A stretch of DNA of 64,000 nucleotides. Origin: Furcasterigmium furcatum. Its lineage: Eukaryota > Ascomycota > Sordariomycetes > Glomerellales > Plectosphaerellaceae. Position numbers and translations under genes: made by a program. Location: assembly GCA_001599815.1 (NCBI GenBank), contig BCIA01000004.1:1800862-1864861 (forward strand), written 5' to 3'. A model generated the notes under the pieces. That model saw only the letters and a program-made list of their open reading frames with translations, did no database searches and was not told where the DNA came from. Shown in pieces: positions 45,255 through 57,495 of the stretch (the stretch's first letter is position 1; each line of letters begins with the position of its first letter).

Positions 45255-47105
45255 ATGCGTCTGTCAACCGTTTCGTTCCTCGGCCTTGCCGGTCTGCTCC
45301 AGACCCCGGCTGCTGCTGCCGCCGCTGGCAAATCTTACGTCGACTCCATGTCCCCCAACGCCCGTCAACTCTTCACCGAGTCTATGACATGGATGGACAC
45401 ATTCTACGACTCCAAAGCTGGATATCTCTACGACTTCAGCGCGGCCACTGCGCTGCGACATGAGACTCGCAGCTCGGTCTGGTATGCATTCGGCCTTCTC
45501 GCTCGTAACAAGGGCCGAGATGTTGCCGAAGCTGAGAAGATCATCCAGAACACCATCGGCGCCCAGTACAAGGTAGAGTCCGATGAGTGGTTTGGGGATT
45601 ACCAGCAGGAGCCAGAGGAGCCGTATGTTGGTTCCCCTCAGTATCCTGCCAAGATCTATGGATCCTGGGACCCGAACTGGCGTGGATTCGTCGGCACCAC
45701 TCTCGTCATGGCCATGGAGGAGTTTCCTCACCTCCTCGGCAAAGACACCCAGAAGCTCATTCTTCAGTCGCTCCACAATGCTACAAAGGGCGATGAGTAC
45801 CGCTTCGGCCACCTGGACAAGGAGAAGGACAACCTCTACCCCGCCTACAGCAACCCTGTAAGTCGCCCCCTGAAGTTGAAGAGATGAAGACTGTTGGTCA
45901 TTGCAAGCATACTGACCCTTGGCAGTCCATCATGCGCGCCTTTGTCTCTGGCTGGACTGGTCGTCGACTCAACGACCGCAACATGACCCAGGGCGGCGAG
46001 AGATATGCGCAGGAGATCATTGACCTCTTCAACAAGCACAACACCCTGTCCGAGTTCAACTCTGGTACCTATACAGGTGTGTCGCTGTTCGGTCTGGTCC
46101 TGTGGAGCAAGTATCTGCCTAAGGATTCCGTGATGACCAAGAACGGTCCGCGAATGGTTGAGGCTACATGGGATGCCGTCTCGCAGCTGTGGCACCCGGG
46201 TATGAAGAACATGGCCGGCCCTTGGGATCGCTCCTACGGGTACGACATGAACCGATACGTTAGCCTGATGGCCCTGTGGTTCTGGAACATTCTGGGCAAA
46301 GATCAGTCCTCCCTCATCGCCAACGTAAGATTTTCCTTGCCGGTTTACAACACTATGGACCGCTCCGCGCAGGGACTGACTGACTGACGCCGGATACCAG
46401 CCTCCCGCCATGTCGCATATGGCCGACTACGCCTGGGCGCCTCTCTTTGCAGCCCTGGACCGCACCCACCAGAAACTGATCCCCAAGAAGACGCTCGCGA
46501 AGCTGTCCAAGTTCCAGGGCGAGCATACCTTCACCGCGAAGGCTTTCTACCCTCCCTTTGACAACGCTCCACGGAATATCACCACCTGGCTTTCCAAGGA
46601 CCTCACCATCGGCGCCGAGTCCTACGACGAGATCGTCATCGGTGGTCCCGCCCGCTCCCAGGAGTCTTTCAACCCTGCGGTGGTTCAGTGGGACACCGGA
46701 AGCGAGATCTCTTTCATCTCGGTGAGTAAAGTCCTAGATTCTCCTACCCTGATTCAATCTGCTGACCGGTCTACACAGCTCTACCCCACCGAGATGGCCC
46801 TCGATGTCAAGGTCAGCCGCAAGAAGCTGACTCTCTCCTACCCTCGTGGCACCTCCGCGTCCGTCTTCACTTTCATCGTGGGCACTTTCTCCAAGAAGTG
46901 GACCATCGGCGGCTGGCAGGACGTCCAGGGTCTCAAGGTCAAGGTGACCGGTAACGTCGAGCCCAAGTACTCTCTCGCATTCGGCGGAGGTTACGGTGGC
47001 AGCGGCTCGCCCATCCGCGACTTTGAGTACTGGAACTTCACCTACACGATGCCTGCCGGCTTCAAGGGGACCCCGACCGTCACTCTGGATCTGAACACCG
47101 TCTGA
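45255..47105 (+). CDS. secreted protein of unknown function, possible (alpha/alpha)6 fold
   Basis: Four exons (45255-45857, 45926-46324, 46401-46721, 46779-47105) join in frame to 549 residues. The N-terminus is a signal peptide (MRLSTVSFLGLAGLLQTPAAAAAA). The first two thirds are helical with recurring Trp-rich motifs (RSSVWYAFGLLARNKG, GTYTGVSLFGLVLW, GPWDRSYGYDMNRY), which recalls alpha/alpha-barrel glycoside hydrolases. The last third looks beta-rich (ALDVKVSRKKLTLSY, SLAFGGGYGG). Conserved-looking acidic residues (DEWFGDYQQEPEEPY, GSWDPNWRGF) could be catalytic, but I cannot assign a CAZy family. A secreted sugar-active enzyme is the best guess. Confidence 0.82.
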
Positions 47106-47190
47106 TTGCGGGCTGCTAAGGTCGGCCGGCCACCATTGATGGCCATATAAATTACATATGATACATTGCATTCGTCCGGACGTCCCGTCA

Positions 47191-49211
47191 CTACTGAGGC
47201 TGCTGCCCTCCGAAGAAGTACAAATCATACCCGGTCTGCAGGCTGTGCTGGTCAAATATTGCCCACGAGCTGTCGAAGGCGCCGTCGGGACCAAGCTCGC
47301 AGGCCGGCGCCATGATGGGGGTGGTAAGCCCCTGTAACCTCGCCTCTAACCTGCCCGCGAGCAGGCCGTGCAGCTTGGGCGCTTGCTCATCGATCTCGTG
47401 CAGTTTCGCTAGGTGTACGTTGACGGTTTCGAGATCTAGATGGAAATACACGCGGTTAACACAAAATGAAACACAGCCGAGGTCCATCTCGCGAATTGCT
47501 TGCTTACCATCCGGCTGTCCCGCGCCGCGCTCAACCCCCTGAATCATGATAAGTGCCGCCCACGTGATGATGATGAGGTCAAAGTTGGCCCATATTGATG
47601 AGTCTGCCACGTGGAGCTTCACAGCCGCCCGAGCCGAGACGAGAAGCTCGTGCTGCTCGTTTGGCGTTGTGCTGGAGAAGAGATCACTACCCCGGGCGGG
47701 GAGATAGATGGAGAGGACGAGCACGCGGTGAAGGACGTATTGACGGAACGTGAGCTTGCCCTCTCCCTCGGGATCGTTCCGCGCGCCGAACTCGACGAGC
47801 CAGTCGTCCAACTGGCGCGCCCAGTCCCGTATGACGGCTGCGTCGACCCCGCTGAACGAGGTCGACAGGTCGACTGGGCCGGGCGTCGTCTCGCTCGCAA
47901 AGTAGGACCAGATGGTCGGCAGGCCGCGCCCGGTGAAATGAGTGAGGCCGGTGTGCATCATACGGGACAGACGGTAGAGCTGGTCTTGCGGCGAGATGCG
48001 GAGTCTCGCGAACGGCGCGGCGATAGGGATGACCGGGCACGCGAGGTGGATGGATGCATGCTCCAAGTCGACAATCTGCAGTCCTGTAAAGAGCCTCTGC
48101 CATTCGAGGAACCGGTCATCCGGTTCGGGAGGGCAGTGCTCCAGCATCAGGCGATAAGCGATGGAGATCCAGATGCCTGTCTCCTTGCTGACGCCTTCCC
48201 TCAGGAGGCCAGCCAAGATGATGCCGAGGATTGTCTGGAACGCCCACTCCTGCGCGCGGGCGGGATGTTCCGGATGCCTGCCGATCTCGCTTCCCGGCAC
48301 GCAAAGATGGGATATGGCCGCGCAGAGGATGGTGAAGAAGTCGGCCGCATGGGCTGCCTCCTCTACCGAGCCTTTCATGCTGGAGCAATACAGCATAGCT
48401 GCAAGCATCAGCGGCGTCGGTGATGAGAAGGTCTGCTTGCCGGTGAGGAAGTGGAGTCCAAGCATCTTGTCATGGAATGTGGTCCAGAGATGCTTGATGA
48501 GAGGTTCCTCCCAGATCCTGGGATCGACCTGATCGGAGAACGATCTCTTGAGAGCCCCTATCGCCGGCCACAGGGGACGCAGGCTCGCATCTTGAGGTTC
48601 ATCAGCTCTCGTGGAAGCATTTCCATGGTCCGGATTGTCATCCATGCCTGGGTCGGCGTCATCATCGACGTCCGTAAGCCCCAGATGGTTCTCAAGCCTC
48701 CTCAGTCTGCGTAACACGTTCTCGTTGAACGCAACCGTGTGACCCGCCCCGATATCCGGCATTACCAGCGCCGAATCGGGATAGGAGGCAGCCTGTGGAT
48801 CGTCTTAGTACTCCTTCAACACCTCGGTACGCATAACGGTCTGGACCTACATTGGCGCGGGGCACGAAGACGCACTGCACCCCGGAGCGGAGACATCGCC
48901 GACAGGTGGATCCGCGGTCAATCCGGCATTTCATCTGTCATGAAAAACGAACCGATTAGTCGGTGTCCGTATCGTGAGCTCAGGCGGCGGGGGCCGAACC
49001 TTCTGTCTCCTGCAGTTTACTGGTGCGAGAATTGCTGTCAGCGAAGCTCAATAGAAATGCATCCACGTCCATTGACGGCCCGGGGGACTGGGTAATCTGA
49101 GCTTCACGTACTGCAGGCCTTCCGGGACTTGGCGGGGATCCCTGCATCGTCGACAGCGTTCCCCGCGTCTTGGCCCTCCATCCGTGCGGCGACGTTGCGG
49201 TTGCCGTTCAT
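47191..49211 (-). CDS. Zn2Cys6 transcription factor with a split zinc cluster
   Basis: The zinc cluster is spread over three exons. Exon 1 (49211-49112) ends in KAC; a 20-nt micro-exon (49019-49000) supplies the second Cys and RRQK; exon 3 (from 48934) begins MKCRIDRG and carries CRRC and VQC. Joined, this is a perfect CxxC(x6)C...CxxC(x6)C cluster. After an intron ending near 48798 the main exon encodes the fungal regulator middle domain, with HLWTTFHDKMLGLHFLTG and DRFLEWQRLFTGLQIVDLEHASIHLACP. A further intron at about 47432-47506 is likely. The C-terminus reads SSWAIFDQHSLQTGYDLYFFGG. It is divergent from the hexokinase gene with 394 bp between the starts, so it may regulate the sugar-phosphate genes on its right. 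Confidence 0.85.
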
Positions 49212-49605
49212 GTTCGGAGAATCGGTCGCGTGTGCATCCTGGAGACTGAGGAACCGCGAAAAATGGCGATCGCTCCTATTTCACCGGTTCAGCCGGTTCA
49301 GCCGGCTCAGGGGCAAGCAGGACCCTTGACTCGCGCGGTTTTGATCGGCAAACTCGGGCGGGGCCAAGGCCTGACTCGGATCGAAGCCGTTGCCAAGCCA
49401 CCGGACCGCTCCGGGTTTGCCGGCCGGATTTGGCCGGTAGGCGACACTGGAGCAGGCTGTCGAGAGCAAACAACGCGCTGCAGTAGCAGACAAGATACAG
49501 GCCGTATGTCGGCTGGTAGGTCTACTATGTTTCCATAACCTGACTACGCCCGTTCTGCCTACCCTACCTCGCAGTCAGGCCTCGCCCTATCATATCAGAT
49601 CCCCG
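49212..49605. promoter_or_regulatory. divergent promoter, regulator / hexokinase
   Basis: 394 bp between opposite starts. It contains three near-identical CCGGTTCAG/CCGGCTCAG units at about 49282-49310, spaced 9 bp apart, which could be a binding-site array or simply a short repeat. Confidence 0.4.
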
Positions 49606-51349
49606 ATGGAAAACCGCATATCAGCAGCGCAATGGGCGGCATCCACCGCCCAAAAGTTTCAAGTGCCGGCAGATCTCGTCCAGAAGGGAACTCAATTGTT
49701 TGTGAGACAGCTCAGTAAGATGGTTTAATATCCACCAGTAACAAACATGCTGCTGAGAGCCGTTCGCTAACTCGACCTCTGTAGATGATGGCCTGGCTCG
49801 GGACGGGACCTCGCTGCTGCAGGTCCCATCTTATGTCGTCAAGTTGCCAGACGGTAGCGAGAAGGGAATCTGCCTGGCTATCGATCTCGGAGGCACCAAC
49901 CTGAGGGTCATTTCTGTCCAGTTGCACGGTGACTCGACGTACTCCCTGGTGCAGTCGAAGGCGACGATTCCCACGCAGCTGATGACAGCGCCCACTTATA
50001 AAGACCTTTTTCAATTCATCGCCAGGCACACGGAATCTTTCATGCTGGAAAACCTCCCCGGGAGAGTCGAACAGTGGCGAGAAATGATCAGTGGAGGCGA
50101 GGTTTCCGACCAGGATCGGAGGTCGAGTCTGCACGCCCTCGGATTCACCTTCAGTTTCACTTTCAGCCAGCATGCCATCGACAAAGGCACTCTCATGTAC
50201 TGGACAAAATCTTTCAACATAGAGGACGCAGTTGGGAGAGACCCCTGCGCCATGCTACAGGAGGCTCTTGACGAGAGGCAGCTGCCTCTTCTCGTCACGG
50301 CGCTCGCGAACGATACGGTGGGAACCCTGGCGGCTCGAGCCTACTCGTCGCCCCCAGGCACGTCACAGACACTTCTGGCCGCCATCTTTGGTACGGGGAC
50401 TAACGGTGCGTACATGGAGCGTATGGACCGCATCACCAAGCTGCATGGCGCGAGCCAAGATTTCCCGAAGACCCAGCCACATGCCTTCATGGCTCTCAAC
50501 ACCGAATGGGGAGGTTTCGACAGGGAGCTCTCGATCCTGCCGGCCACCGAGTTCGATGACCAGTTGGATCTGGCTTCAGCGAATCCACGTGACCAATACT
50601 ACGAGAAGCGAATATCCGGACTGTACCTCGGCGAGATCCTTCGCCGGGTCCTTCTCGCCGACCTGCATTCAGATTCTCCCTCCCTGACCTTCAGGAGGCC
50701 GCCGCCAACTTCACGCCTCTATGTCCCGTACTCCATTGACAGCTCATTTCTCTCCGAGCTGGTCAGGGACAAGAGCTCCGAGCTCGATGCCGCCAGGGTC
50801 CTGATCTCGCGCACGCTGGACGCTGACGCGGTCTCGTTAGACGACGCCGAGGCGGTGCAAACGGTCGCAGCTGCTATCGGGAAGCGAGCAGCTCGACTTT
50901 CCGCCATCGCCATTGCTGGTGTTGTCATACAGTCCGGAAGACTGGAGGCATGCGCTGCTCCTCCCTCAGAACAACAATCCTTCTGGCGACAGGTCCTTGG
51001 AGGTTTGCTAAAGCCATTGCGCGGCCTGCTCCTCTTTTGCGGTGGCCAGCAGGCCAAACCGCTATCGACTCTTCCCCCAGAAAAGGAAGACGGGTCGATC
51101 AGCTCCGGGTCCGCAAGCGAGAAGGACTCATCGCGGCCCGGTGACATTATCGACATTGGGGTGGACGGGTCGCTGTTTGAGCATTACCCTGGATTTGAGG
51201 AGAACATCCGCATCGCTCTCCGCGAGATACGCGAGGTCGGTTTCCTCGGCGAGCAGAGAATCCGCATGAGCCTCGCACCGGATGGAAGCGGCATTGGGGC
51301 GGCACTGATTGCATGGTCTTCTTCGAACAAAGACTCGGCCTCGTCGTAG
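49606..51349 (+). CDS. hexokinase-family sugar kinase
   Basis: Phosphorylates a hexose or N-acetylglucosamine with ATP in the cytosol. Exons 49606-49714 and 49785-51349 give 557 residues. Visible hallmarks: phosphate-1 motif LAIDLGGTNLRV, sugar-binding LGFTFSFTFSQ, NDTVGTLAARAY, phosphate-2 region FGTGTNGAY, NTEWGGFD, and the adenosine-side DGSGIGAALIAW. A Ser-rich, Pro-containing insertion of about 60 residues before VDGSLFEHYPGF makes it longer than a standard fungal hexokinase. It lies next to glucosamine-6-phosphate deaminase, and in several fungi a divergent hexokinase in that setting acts as the N-acetylglucosamine kinase. That role is therefore the favoured inference. Confidence 0.92.
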
Positions 51350-51585
51350 GATGAGACATACAATCGAATAAAAATAAATGCCAAATTGTGGTATTTTGTG
51401 TTTATTGTTCAGGGAACATAATGACTAGTACGCGACATCGGATTACACAAATAAGCAGTTGAACTTTTTCTTCTTGTACACCGGGTCATATAAGAAGGGA
51501 TCAAGCATCAGCGAGCAAATCGATTTGGTATCTGCACTTCTAAAACCCATCTCATTCAGGAACCAAGACACCGCCAATATGGATC

Positions 51586-52660
51586 TTACAAAATGGGCCA
51601 GGACCCCATCCGTGAAGACATGCTGTCCGGCGTCAGCTCTGCATTCATGTCACCAACGGCAGAGGGCTTCTTCGAGTCCGGTGTTTGGGGCGGGCTCGCA
51701 AGGGACCACGTGCGCAGCCTGAGGGGCAGCTTCTGCTCGAAGCCGCTGCCGAGGCCGACCTTCTCGATGCTCTTGAAGTACTTGGCCGTCTTCACCTGCA
51801 GCTCCAGCGTGGCATCCTCGTCCGCGACGATCATAGAGTACGGGTGGAGCTGCAGGCAGGAGAGCGTGCACATGTGGCTGACGCCCCCCTCGACGGCCTT
51901 TTGCAGCGCGAAGGACTTTGCCGCGCCGGTGGCGATGATGACAACCTCGCGCGCCTCCATGATCGTCTGGACGCCGACGGTGAGGGCCATCCGCGGAACC
52001 TTGGACAGGTCGCCGCCGAAGAACCGCGCGTTGGCGCGGATGGTGTCCATGGCCAGCGTCTTCACCCGTGTCCGCGAGGCCAGGCTCGATCCCGGCTCGT
52101 TGAAGGCAATGTGTCCGTCCGGGCCGACGCCGCCGAGGAACAGCTCGATGCCGCCGACCTCCTTCATCTTGGCCTCGTACCTGGTGCACTCCTCGTCCAG
52201 GTTGGGCGCGTTCCCGTCGAGCAGGTGGATGTTCTCCGGCTTCACATTGACGTGAGAGAAGAAGTTGTCAAACATGTAGCTGTGGTAGGACTCGGGGTGG
52301 TCCTTCGAAAGTCCGATGTATTCGTCCTGGATGGGGCATGAGCAAACACGGCGGGGGACGGACAGGTGGGCAGAGCACGTAGACGAACCATGTTAAAAGT
52401 GATGACATTTTCGAAGGAGATGCGCCCGGCCTTGTACTCTGAGACGAGAATCTCGTACACCTGGGACGGACTGCTGCCGGTGGGCAGCCCAAGCACGAAT
52501 GGGCTCTCTGGTGTGGGTTGGAACGTCCGGATGCGATCTGGGGGCACGCAAGCACGGTCAGACATGTACATTGTTTATTGATCACTACTTACTGACCTAT
52601 GATGTAATGGGCGATGTAAGCTGCCGAAGACTTGGCATCAGGGCGGATAATGAGTCTCAT
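51586..52660 (-). CDS. glucosamine-6-phosphate deaminase
   Basis: Converts glucosamine-6-phosphate into fructose-6-phosphate and ammonia, the last step of N-acetylglucosamine breakdown. Exons 52660-52597, 52537-52389 and 52326-51586 join in frame to 317 residues. Family motifs are complete: LGLPTGSSP (phosphate binding), FNMDEYIGL (catalytic Asp, formed across intron 2), GGVGPDGHIAFNEPGSSL (the active-site loop with His and Glu). The C-terminus is about 40 residues longer than in the bacterial enzyme. It is convergent with the hexokinase gene. In known fungal GlcNAc clusters a transporter, a deacetylase and a GH3 hexosaminidase are also present; I see none of these here. Confidence 0.95.
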
Positions 52661-53937
52661 TTTTGGGTGATCGGAAGTGTTCAACAAGAAAGCGGTATCT
52701 TCAGTGGACGGCACCAACGATGAGTGAGATTTGGGCTTAATTGTTCCATTCTTCGGGTCACATCTATCAGTTCTCCGGATTTAGCTTTTATGAAGCATGC
52801 CAGGCTTTCATGAGGCCTGCGGTGCAGAGTCATGGGGACCGGCAAACCCGGTGCTGGACCGGTGCTTTCGCCGGCAGCGTACCGGCCGTCCGTTATCAAC
52901 TGATTTCCAGCCCCCATCGGCGCCCTCTCAAGGCCCCGGAGTGTCCCTGGCTAGTCGCACCCTCCGAAAGCTTGTTTTTGTGACGTGATGATTCGTGTGT
53001 TGGACGACTCGTGCACGAAGGAGATTACATCCGAAGAGCCGCTGCACCCATTGCCGACTGGGTGCCCGAAACTCGCCTCAATTGAACGGACAGTCATTGA
53101 AATAATTGATTTTGACATTTCTGAGAACGGCATTTAACCACCGTGAATGTGCGCGCAGCTGGTAATGAAGATCTGGGAACTTGGGAGTAGGGACATGAAC
53201 GCCTCCGGCATCGGAAAGGGAGACGGGAACTGCGGACTCCGGGCTTCAACGGGTCGACCACTATGGCAACAGAACAAACAAGCTGGGCACTTTGGAGTCA
53301 CGAATAGTCAACGTAAACCAAGAGTCGGTGTCAAACACGCTGACCACCAATCGTCGGCGAGGTCGAGTCTTGACTCTTGAGGCCACTGGATCACAGTGCC
53401 TCGTTCGACTAGGACTTGCGAATACAAAATACCAAGATCCATGTGCATTCAGCCCCGAATCCCGAAGAGCGCGCGATAAATCGTTGCGCACTTTCGTAGT
53501 GGAGGCCCGCAGGCAGCGTCTCGGCGCCGATGACGATGATACCCGGGACTCGAGGGCTCAGCTCGGTGCTCCGGAGGAGCGCAGAGAGCAATGCTTGTCC
53601 ACAAGATCTGCGGTTCACTCTGAAAGCCATCAGCTACGAGGTACCGAGGATCCTCAGAAAGAGGGAGAGTCAGGTTTGGGTGGGATTGATATTCCACTCA
53701 TCTCCGCCAATTTAGAATCACACCCTTCACATCAAGTCCGCAGCTTCCTGCTTTCCATCTCGTGACGACTTTTCCAACCTGCTTCCATGTGCCCACGCCC
53801 AGCAGTTGACCCCTCTCTTCGTTCCCTCTCCCTTCTTCCAAGCCCGGACGTCCGTTCCGTGGGCATCAACCGATCGTCCCTCCCAATATTCCTCTTGTTC
53901 AAGCCACTGTGGGCTCCTTCACCGGCACCAAAGTCGA
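52661..53937. other. intergenic stretch, no gene seen
   Basis: 1.28 kb between the start of the deaminase and the stop of the transporter. A 157-codon plus-strand frame (53292-53765) has no family character or start context and is not called. Confidence 0.45.
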
Positions 53938-55747
53938 TCACGCGTGTCGAGAATCCACAGCCCTGTTGTGCTGCTGCTCCTCGATGGTGTTCGGCTCGAC
54001 GACCCCGTCGTCGATGGGCCCGTGGGCCAGGCTCTTCTCGACAGCTGCCGACGCCCTCTCATACTGCTCCTTGTCCTCGAAGACTGGGATATGTCAGCAA
54101 CGTGTCTGCTACTCCAGTAGGCCAGGCAGGGCACGGCAGGGTACTCACGGAAAGCAAGCTCCTCGAGGGTGCGCTTGTACGTCTCGGGGTAGAACCAGTA
54201 GATGAAGCTGAACTCGAAGAACAGCCAGCCGCAGTAGATGGCGAAGTACTTCCAGTTGATAGCATCAAGGGCGATGGGGTTGACATTCGTCGAGAAGAAG
54301 CCGGCCAGCTTGCCCCAGATCTGCTGGACACCCAGACCACGGGTACGCTGGGAGTAGGGCCAGAGCTCGACGAGGTACGTGTAGGTCAGGGCGTTGTTGC
54401 CCAGGTTGTAGCAGGGCTGGTAGGCGAAGTAGAAGAAGAGGGCGGCGATGGCGGCCTGGGGGTTGTGCGTGTCGCGGTCCTTGGCGAAGCGGAGGCGCTC
54501 GAAGGAGACGGTCATGCCGATGAAGACGACGAGCATGCTCAGGGCCGAAATCATGTACATGACACGACGGCGGAAGCGGGTGACGATGAGGGCGAAAACG
54601 GTCGCGGTGAGGAAGCCCCAGCACTGGTTTGCGATATTGATACGAGACTTCGTCCAGGCGTCGTCAAAGCCCATCATGCCGAGAAGGATACTGGTATAGT
54701 AGCCGAGAAGAGTGTTGCCAGACATCTGGGTGAAGAGACCGATGAAGATGGTGATGAGCACACGACGGCGCATACCAGCGTGTCGGAGCAGGTCCATCCA
54801 GGAGTCCTTGGAGGCTTCGTATTCCATCTTGAGAGTGGTCTTGATCTGAGCCATCTCGGCCTGGACGAGGAGGGAGTCGCGATCACCCTCACCGTGATAC
54901 TTGATAAGGATCTCACGGGCCTCATCCTCGCGGTCGCGGGAGATAAGGAAACGGGGCGACTCGGGGAGGAGGAAAACGGTGGCGATCTGGATGAGCGAGG
55001 GGCAGATCTGCAGTAGGGAGGGGATACGCCAGGCCATGTCGCCCTTAATCTCGACGGCAGCGAGGGAGATAGCGCAGGCGATAATAGAGCCGATGAACCA
55101 CGACGCGTTGAACAGCGAAGTGAGGACAGGGCGTTCCTTAGGGTGTCCGAGCTCAGCGATGAGGTTGGCGCCGGAGATGATGGCGAAAACGATGCCGAGG
55201 CCGAGGAGCATACGAGCGATGATATACATGGCGACGTTCTGCGCCAGGCCCTGCATGATAGCGCCGACGACCATGATCCAGGATCCCAGCATAATAGACC
55301 AGCGGCGGCCGTACTTCTGGTTGAACCAGGGAGCGATAGGCACGCCGAAGATGGAGCCGAGCTGGTAGCACGAGGAGACAAAGCCGAGGAGGGCAGGCTC
55401 AATAGCGTAATTTCCGGCTTCATTGACGTGTCCGCCACCGAAGTCTAAGGATCGGTTAGTACTGATCTGTCGGCGGGTTGCTGCTGGCGTGCTTACACTT
55501 GTTGAACGTGGGAGCTGCGCGGTGTTAGCAATGCCACTTCAGGAGTCAGAAGGAGGTTAGGCTTACCCATCTGCAACGTGTTGATGAGCTGCGAGTCGAA
55601 ACCCGAGGTCATCTCGACACCCATACAGCAGAGGAAGAGCCAGATGTACATGTATCGCAGGTTGGGCTTCTTGTAGAAGGGGACCTTGTCCTCTTCCACC
55701 AGCCTGGTGACGATAGGGTCGGCGGAGTTGCCAACATCGGGACCCAT
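53938..55747 (-). CDS. MFS sugar transporter (second copy)
   Basis: Plasma-membrane sugar porter. The start MGPDVGNSADP at 55747 leads to helix 1 (MYIWLFLCCMGVEMTSGFDSQL). After two short introns near 55555-55500 and about 55445 come YGRRWSIMLG, LPESPRFLISRDRE, RFRRRVMYMISAL and PETYKRTLEELAF. An intron at about 54147-54085 brings in a last exon encoding FEDKEQYERA, the normal cytosolic tail, and the stop moves to 53938. It belongs to the sugar porter group close to lactose/hexose permeases. It points away from the disrupted 5S locus and shows no sign of decay. Confidence 0.92.
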
Positions 55748-57427
55748 CTTGACTGTCGTTCGCGTGTTTGTCTGTGGTGTCTGCTGGTTGATCTGGACAC
55801 TGCCACGAGGAGACGGGAAAGAGGGGCGAGGAGGATGCACCGCTGATCTGGATCACTAGAGAGGTAGCAGGCCGAGGAGCTCATATATACTTCATGCCGC
55901 CAGCCTCGCTAACTACCCCGTGGGGTCGCTCAGGTGTGTGGCCTAGCCGCAACCAGACTGAAATACCAGAGGCATGGTCGTGGTGAGAGACCCGTGACGC
56001 CTCGTCCGCCATCAACGGACGGAATCGAGCCTCGAATGCCCCGCCCCGTGCGGTGAGTTGATATTGACACTGTCAAGGGCCTCACGGGCATCTGCCGACA
56101 ATTTCCCGCGAGATGGGTGATACAGTACTCAGAGAGGACACAGGAGGCGGTTGGCACGGTAGAGCCGGGGGGCTGGCAAGCCATGCGGGGAAACTGCCTG
56201 AGAATATATGGTGTGGCCCATGGGGTCGAGCATGTTTTGATCCCAAAATGGACGTGGACCGGGGGATGGATGGCAGGGGGGGGCGGAATACGCGCACCGG
56301 CAGACATTGCCCGCGGCATGGAGACACAGGAGATGCACACATCTGCAAAGGTTTGCCAAGGGTGACCTCAAGAAACCCCAGGTCGATTCAAGCTCCGGCC
56401 GAGAGAGGGGCTCGCTACTCGTCGTCTTGGCTTCTGCCCTTTTGGGCAGCCCAAAGACATGTTGTTGTGCCGGGGTGAGAACTGCCTAGACGGGCTCATG
56501 TGCCGGCATCGGCCGATTGGACCTATGAGCGGCCTGCCCGACTGTAGGATTTCTTGGGACACGAATGAACGGTGGGCATGGCCTGCGTACCCCTGAGGGC
56601 CATCTCCCTCCGTGTGGGCAGCATGGGTCGACTCGCCCGAGTATGACCGGCCAAGTGTCACCATATGCACCCGCCGCCCTCTGACTGGAGGACGTCGTTC
56701 CTTGAGGAATCCGCACGGCGTCCGCGCGGGTACGGGGGCCTTTGGGCCGATCCGCCGGCTGACAACAAGGGAGAGGGAAACGGGATTGGCACTGTGATGG
56801 GTTGTCAGCCTCTTGAGTTTCTCCAAGAGTCCAAATATTGATTTTGTTTGTCCTTAAAATACCTGCCATGGACATCAGGTGGTGACCCCGGGCCTCTTAG
56901 ATGTATGCTCTCTGTCTTGGTGTGCTGGGGAGAGTTTTCATCTTACCAAAGTTCCATTGGCCCAAAACTCGTGGCACTAGCGAAGATCTGACAGACATGA
57001 TCGACTTCTCGACGATCTGGTTTGTTCTCCAGACGCGAACAGTGTGGTTCAGCTCATTCAACCTTCTGCTTTCTTCGGGACTCGCCCACTTGCTCATCTT
57101 TTGGCACGGAGCAGTCTTTACTGTGAATCTCCACAGGTCTCGAAAGTCCGGCCAGAGACAAATCTGCCCGATCTTGGTATTGGGAACAGGACCGTCCAAA
57201 TTTAGCTGCCTCACAAGTACTTTCATGGGCAGTTTCTCCACACATTAGAGTATAGACATTCACAGTTACTTGTCGTACCTTGGCCGTCAGCCCAAAAAGT
57301 GGACCCACTTCTCAGGGCAGTGGCTGGTCTCTGCTGCTGGAGGTTCTCTGGCACGGCATTTCTCGCACATCAGACCGCAATCATCACGGGACAAGCCTCA
57401 TGAGCCTGCGCCGATACCATTCCCAGT
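55748..57427. other. gene-free stretch left of the disrupted 5S gene
   Basis: 1.7 kb with the promoter of the transporter on the left. Overlapping frames on both strands at 56897-57248 have no family character. I see no gene. Confidence 0.45.
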
Positions 57428-57495
57428 ACATACGACCATACCCACTGGAAAACTCGGGATCCCGTCCGCTCTCCCATAGATAAGCCAGTGAGGGC
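57428..57495 (+). pseudogene. 5S rRNA gene cut at nucleotide 68
   Basis: From ACATACGACC to CAGTGAGGGC the 68 nt are identical to the first 68 nt of the intact 5S gene at 40841-40723. At the next base similarity ends abruptly: AATCTTAAC instead of TGGATTAGT. The missing 51 nt are not found elsewhere in the right part of the window. Perfect identity with an abrupt edge indicates interruption by an insertion and not gradual decay. Confidence 0.93.

Noticed and set aside
53292..53765. Plus-strand frame of 157 codons
   Set aside because: No conserved motif, Arg/Ser/Glu-rich composition without structure, in a spacer between two minus-strand genes.
53787..55016. Plus-strand frame of 409 codons
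   Set aside because: Antisense to the sugar transporter, which shows full MFS motifs in the minus frame.
56897..57248. Overlapping frames on both strands left of the cut 5S gene
   Set aside because: Each frame mirrors the other, neither has a motif, and there is no splice support.
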